A DNA stretch of 64,000 bases from Parachlorella kessleri (Eukaryota > Chlorophyta > Trebouxiophyceae > Chlorellales > Chlorellaceae). The DNA is taken from NCBI GenBank assembly GCA_001598975.1, contig BBXU01001137.1, forward strand, positions 19,408 to 83,407, given 5' to 3'. The notes beneath the pieces are model-generated. The model had not been told where the DNA came from, did not search any database, and worked only from the letters and a program-made list of their open reading frames with translations. Position numbers and translations under genes: made by a program. Positions 59,001 to 64,000 of this stretch are shown here, piece after piece. Within the stretch, counting starts at the first letter, position 1. Every line of letters starts with the position of its first letter.

Positions 59001-60974
59001 AGGCGATAGACGCAATGGCGTTGCCTGTGTAGGCGCCCACTCCTGCATGGCAGGACAAGCGGGGTGCTTACAATGACTAATGCTCCACCCGAGGGCAATG
59101 CGGCCATAGCTGAACCGAGTAGTATAGGAGGGCTGAGGAGTCGCACTGCTACCACCAGGCACTATTGTGGCTCAGATCAAATATTTAAGTGCGTTTGAGC
59201 TTGCATGGCACATCTGCTAACTACACCCCACACATCACCGTAGAGCGCCGCCTGCCCCAAGTCTCATGCAGTGTGCGCCTCTAAGAAGCACTTATGCCAG
59301 CAGCGCTTACTCCCATCAGCTCCACATGCCAGTGTGATGCAAAAGCCCTGGCAGTCAACTTACAGATCCAACCCCCGCACTCATCAGCTACACATGAATA
59401 CACAAGCAACCGGGCTTCTTGGTATCGAGGCATACGTCTCCAGGGAGCCGTACCAGGGATCTTCTGCAGCTCCTTGGATGTTCGTGGGAACTGCCCTCCC
59501 AGCTGCTCCATCACATACTTGGCCCCCTCCAGGAGGAACCGTGCCCGGCGGTAATACCCTAGACCTGCGCTGGGGCATTCACACAACGCTGCCCTGAGTG
59601 GGGGTGAGTAAGCTGCCAGCAGCACTTTGCGCCGTCTGGGTACCTAGTCGACCATATCGCCTTCGAGGCAGGGCAGCGCAGTTAGGACTCCTCTCGGAGA
59701 GTTCAGCCCTGCAGGCTGAGGCGAATGCTAGCCTTCATACAGAGCCCAGTTGAAGCTCCGGCAACCCCTGTCCCATGTGCTGGGTCCGGCCATGCATGCC
59801 AGAATATACCCTAGACCACAGTCGCCCTGCATCAACCTAGGAGAGCTTACAACCCCCCTTCCTGGGGGCTCTGGGGGAGGGGCAAGCACCTCCAGAGAAG
59901 CTGGGAGCTGGCCACAGCTGACAGCACCCTCCCTGCCGACACCCAGGCTGCGCGCACCTGCCCACATCTCGTTGACTTCCTCCTGCGTGGCCTGTGCCAG
60001 GCCCTCCACTGTGGGCCACCTCTTGGTCCACTTGATGAAGTACTCAGCTGCCCGCGACACCTGTAACAGTACAAGTGTGATAGCGTAAAAGAAGCCGTCT
60101 CCCCATACGTAGACTGCTGAGCAGCATGCCCCCCACACAGGAAGGCCACATGAATCACCAACAGCAACAGCAGCCAACAGCTGGCAACAGTGGGAGCAGG
60201 ACAGTAGGGGCCAACGCGGGCACGGCTTCCGGGTCAGACTGATCTGGACAGCAGCGCACGGAGTGCATGCTCGGGTGGGGCCCAGTCTCCTATAAGCTGA
60301 AAAGGGTGGGTAGGGTGGCCCCCAAAGGCAGGGCGGCCGGGGGGGTCATTAGCAGCAAAAATGCCCCACTGCCGCCACGCTGCTGGGCAGTCTGCGATGT
60401 AGCTATCGCGCCAGCAAGTGCGTGGCACATCCCCACTTGCCTGCGTCTGCTGGCTCATCACCTCGCAGACCCACACCCAGTAGATGAACTGGTTCTGTGG
60501 CATGTCCTCCGGAGCTCCGCTGCGCCCCTTGGCAGCTGCGGCAGCCACTGCTGCGCTGCCCAGCTTGGAGTGCGGGTTGCGCCGCCAGGGAAGGATGCGG
60601 TGGTTGGTGTCATACCAGTCCAGGAGAGCCAACCGGACCTGCAAACGAGGATCGCAATTACTCGTGTGAACTGGTCAGCCAGTCAAACAGTTGCAATGCT
60701 GCGGCGGCCTTTGTAACCCACCAGGCTGGGGACTCTAGCAGTACCTGCAAGCCAGGTGTAGCCTGGCCCCTCGTAGGTACTGCTGTTTGGGATGGTGCTG
60801 TAGCTTATAAGATTGCTGAATTGCACGCACCTGGGAGACTTCCTGGGCAGTGAAGCTACACTCCTCGATGTCCACTGCCACTGCTGAGGCGCCCTTGGAT
60901 GCCTCTGCCCTAGTTGCTTTCTGCTTTTTGGAGGCGCCAGCTTTTGATGGCTTTAAACCGCGCTTTGGTGGCAT
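56086..60974 (-). CDS. MUTYH: Adenine DNA glycosylase MUTYH (MutY homologue)
   Basis: Removes adenine mispaired with 8-oxoguanine in base-excision repair. Ten phase-consistent exons: 60831-60974, 60441-60638, 59958-60060, 59454-59564, 58843-59042, 58440-58610, 58004-58139, 57206-57457, 56811-56977, 56086-56415, about 603 aa. The basic N terminus ([19 protein letters not shown]) looks like an NLS. Then [31 protein letters not shown] (MLQQTQ is usual), [19 protein letters not shown], the helix-hairpin-helix [16 protein letters not shown], catalytic Asp in [13 protein letters not shown], and [16 protein letters not shown]. The Fe-S cysteines are C-x7-C-x2-C-x5-C, one residue longer than the usual C-x6-C. 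The Nudix-like 8-oxoG sensor ([39 protein letters not shown]) is split by a charged insert. Two introns (after 60441 and 58004) have GC donors. The unusually long C-terminal exon includes [17 protein letters not shown]. Confidence 0.95.
58683..58712 (-). pseudogene. Decayed duplicate of a MUTYH exon start
   Basis: Within the intron upstream of exon 58440-58610, 58683-58712 repeats the exon's first bases and acceptor (GCGCCAAGCTCCAT on plus, then CTGAAGGGAGGG in place of CTAAAGGGAGGG). The copied acceptor and exon edge remain recognisable, but no useful ORF follows. Confidence 0.55.
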
Positions 60975-61585
60975 GCTGGGGTGTTTGCGCAGGCGCACAG
61001 CCCAGGGCTTTCCCTCGAACTCGGCAGTACGACTATTAGTGATGCGTTTAGTGTACTGGTATGCCGCTTGTAAGCAGCTAGATGGGGATATTTGGTGAGG
61101 CTTGAGGTTCGAACGACCTCTTCCCGCGATACGCTCCATCCATGCCCAAATCAAACTTACACAAGACAGACATGAGTTGAATATCATATGTGTCCAGCCA
61201 CTGTTCTTCCAGCGTCGCAGCCCTTCATGACATGTACAACATGCCACACTGTGACATAATAAACTCTGCGCAGCAGTCCCCTTGCCAATTAAGTCATTCC
61301 CGAGCAATTACTCTACCGCCAGAGGTCCCTGTGCAGATCCAGCGACTTGCGCAAAAAGCGAGAACGCGGTCCCGCCAGCGAGACTTAACACCCTCCTAAG
61401 AAACCAGCTAAACGCACACAGCATTTCGGTCGCTAGTCATATTTATCATTCTGCGCTGCGCCTCCCGTCTGCGATCAGAGGTGCCGAAAGTGTTAGCGTC
61501 ACGTCGTCACCTTACGTCTCGTTTTCCCCCAGAAAGAGGTGTCGAGCAACAAGCAGGGACACCTTGAGTCTGTCCCAAGGCTGCA
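60975..61585. promoter_or_regulatory. Divergent promoter between MUTYH and the protein kinase
   Basis: 611 bp with no ORF of note. GC content drops near 61180-61330. No TATA box or perfect E2F match was seen; a TCCCGCCAGCG stretch at about 61370-61380 lacks the T-run of an E2F site. Confidence 0.45.
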
Positions 61586-64000
61586 ATGACCGCCTCAGAC
61601 ACCACCACTAGAGGCGGTGCGAGCGTCTGGCAGTCCCTCAAGGGCCTGCCGGGCGTGGCGCTGCGCCCCAGGACAAGCACCGCTGCCTGGGTGAAAACCG
61701 ACAGTGGCAGGCGTGTGGAGGTGCAGGCCAGCGGGTCAGCACTGAACCATGCCCCCTTGCTGGAGCGGACCTCGCAGCAGAGCAGCAGCAGCGGCGGCGC
61801 TCCGGCAGCAGGCGCGCCCCAGCCTGATGCACCCCCAGAGTTTGGCTACGCCAGGGGCTGGGACACCAAGTACCTGGTCCGTCAGGAGCTGGGACGTGGA
61901 GGCAACGGCATCGTCACTCTTGTGGTGGACCGTCAGACTGGCGAGGAGTTTGCGACCAAGAGCATCCCCAAGGTGCTCAGCGACCCTGACGTCTCCAACA
62001 GGTGGGCGGCGGTGGGTGCGTGTGGGTGGTGGTGTGGCTGGGTTGGTGGCTGGGTGGTGGGGAGGGCGCGGGCCAAACCTGCGCGCAGCAGGACAGAGTG
62101 TTGTGCTGGGCGGGGCTGTGGGCAGAAGCGCAGGGTGGTTGACGGCGGCGGCACTGCCAGCTCGTGGTTACCTCATTCCTGTCTCCGCTGCCGCCCAGGG
62201 TCTGCAGCATGGGTGCCACGGAGTTGTGACCTAAGCCAGCCTGCCATGGGCGGGTGTGAGGACTGCTTTTATAGTGCCTGGCTTCCGGTGTTCGGTGTCC
62301 GGCCCCACAGCAACCTGTACCGCCAGGCAGGACGAGGCCATCCATCATCCACTGCAAGGGCCGCGCCTGCCGCAAGCTACCGCATTGTGCGTACGGGCCC
62401 CGGCAGCCACCCACAGCACCCCGCTGTGCCCGCTAGCCCCCTGCAGGAAGCGCAAGGACCACGTCAGCGCCATCAGGCGGGAGGTGGAGGTGATGCGGCG
62501 GCTGCGGGGCTGCCTGAACGTGGCCAGCCTGGAGGAGGTGTACGAGGATGAGCACCATGTGCACCTGGTCATGGAGGCGTGCCGGGGCGGGGCACTGCAT
62601 CACCGCATCGGCGACCGGCACTACTCGGAGCGCACGGTGGGTGGTGCGGGGTGGAGGTCAGGGAGGGAGGCTGGCGCCGCTGGTGGTTTTTGTATTAGAG
62701 GAGGACCCCTGGTGTGGGAAGTGGTGGAAGGCAGGACTAGGCCCAGCGCAGGGTGGGTGTTGGAGGGAAGGTGCGTTGGGAGGGCTGGTGGGAAGGGAGG
62801 GTGCTCCTGTGTTGGTGGTTCCCTGCACAGAAGGCTGGGGTGCGGGGGTGGCGGCTGGCACCGGTGTGCACCCCATGCTGGATGCCATGGCAAAGAGAAG
62901 GGAGGGAGGTGGCGGGAGTAGGGCGGGAGGGGCAGGGGGCTAGCGAGCGGTTTTCAACCCAGGGGGCGCAGTGAGTGACCAGTGGAGAGGGGAATAAGAG
63001 ACGGGGTCAGCACATTCTACCTAGTGAGAGGGCGCTGCAACAGGCATGAGGTTAGGGGTGTCCTTCTGTGAGGTGATATGTCGGACTGTGCGAGAGGGCT
63101 GTTGTGTTTTGCAGGTGGCCAGCTTCATGCGTGCCGTGCTGCGCACGCTGGCCCAATGCCACTCCCACAAGATCCTGCACAGGGACATCAAGCCAGGTGA
63201 GGGCGCCAGCGCCAGCTGCTTGGTGTGCGGTATCACGTATATGGACAAAGCGTGTGCTCACATTGCTGCGATCCTGCTTCGATGCCCCCATTCTGCACGT
63301 GCTTCCGGGCCAGCCGCATGCTGCGGCGCGCATGTTGTTGAGGTGCATCTGAGATTTCGCTCCTACTGCCATGGAGCCCTCCACCGGCACAGAGCAAGAA
63401 GCATAAGTACCCTCAACAGCCGTGGGGTTGGCCCCGCCTTGCAGGCAACTTCCTGCTGCTGTCAGCGGATGACCGTGCCCCCCTCAAGGCAATCGACTTT
63501 GGGCTGGCGGTGTTTTACAACGAGAAGGAGCTGCCACGGACAGACCTGGGGCTTGAAGGGACACCCTGGTAGGCAGGCACCTTGTGTCGCTGGACCCGTT
63601 GCATTTTGCCGCGTCAGTGGGCAAGGGCTCTGAGCTTGGATAAGGGGTGTCGTCACGGCGGAGAGCTGGGTACGACATTCTGCCAAGTTGGCCTCGCTCT
63701 TGGCGGGTAGCGGCAGCCAGCGGTGGGTCTACCATCCCAGACGCCCTGCCAAACCCACGCTAACTCGTGCAATCAGCCTGTATCCATCCTTTGCTAATTG
63801 ACGGCAAATGCTTCTGGGGCTGTGCCAAACGCACCTGCCCTGGCAGCTTAGGCCCTGGCAGCTTAGGCCCTGCCATTGGACCAACCTCTGCGCACATGCG
63901 CCCACCCACCCGCCCACCCACACAGCCACAGGTGCTGTCGCCATCCCTCCGCTGCCTGAGGGCGTGGTTCCGCCACAGCGCATGCACCGGCTTGACTTTG
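61586..64000 (+). CDS. CAMK/CDPK-like serine/threonine protein kinase, 5' part (truncated by window end)
   Basis: Exons 61586-62001, 62447-62636, 63115-63196, 63445-63568; the next exon is at or beyond the right edge. About 85 residues of Ser/Thr/Arg-rich leader precede the kinase domain and could be a targeting peptide. Kinase landmarks: GYARGWDTKYLVRQELGRGG (Gly-rich loop GRGGNGIV), Lys in EEFATKSIPK, helix C in IRREVEVMRRLRGCLNVASL, hinge HLVMEACRGGALHHRI, catalytic loop ILHRDIKPGN, Mg loop AIDFGLAVFYNEKELPRTDL and GLEGTPW. The MEACRGGALHHRI and DFGLAVF features resemble plant calcium-dependent protein kinases; EF-hands, if any, would be outside the window. A 15-bp direct repeat (CCCTGGCAGCTTAGG, twice) lies at 63838-63867 in the last intron. 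Confidence 0.85.

Overview
The window looks like nuclear DNA of a chlorophyte green alga, probably of the Chlamydomonas/Haematococcus kind. The evidence is dense short introns with GT-AG and some GC-AG ends, CAG/GCC-rich coding sequence with poly-Gln/poly-Ala tracts, GGCA tetranucleotide and CA repeats, candidate TGTAA polyadenylation signals, and plant-lineage proteins such as an RR-TZF zinc-finger protein and WEE1. I cannot name the species. Nearly all genes are broken by introns, so each model was rebuilt by hand from splice sites and codon phase; coordinates are genomic spans from start codon to stop codon.

Layout: (1) 1-11163, minus: a large cytosine-5 DNA methyltransferase that continues past the left edge, with catalytic motifs I-X first and a PWWP module and half-CXXC finger after them. 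(2) 11458-15024, plus: an unrecognised coiled-coil protein with a plastid-type N terminus. (3) 16447-19103, minus: a Gln-rich bZIP factor. (4) 19928-22944, plus: FCF2, ribosome biogenesis. (5) 23590-32230, minus: replicative helicase subunit MCM2, complete in 20 exons. (6) 32459-35544, plus: WEE1 kinase. (7) 36150-37234, minus: a RimI-like GNAT acetyltransferase. (8) 37753-40807, plus: glyoxalase II. (9) 43159-45272, minus: an unrecognised, probably nuclear protein. (10) 47953-51942, plus: an RR-TZF CCCH protein. (11) 53948-54679, plus: a weak Gln-rich ORF. (12) 56086-60974, minus: adenine DNA glycosylase MUTYH. (13) 61586 to the right edge, plus: a CDPK/CAMK-like kinase.

The well-supported genes strictly alternate strand, so every intergenic space is either a divergent promoter or a pair of convergent 3' ends. 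The most telling pair is MCM2/WEE1: a replication-licensing gene and a mitotic-entry gene fire away from each other across 228 bp that carry one perfect E2F-type site. The remaining genes cover chromatin marking, DNA repair, RNA control and metabolite detoxification and are not one pathway. I saw no CRISPR array, complete transposon, rRNA or tRNA. The best candidates for something new are the permuted methyltransferase architecture, the high share of GC-AG introns, and small tandem duplications that repeatedly copy exon-intron junctions.
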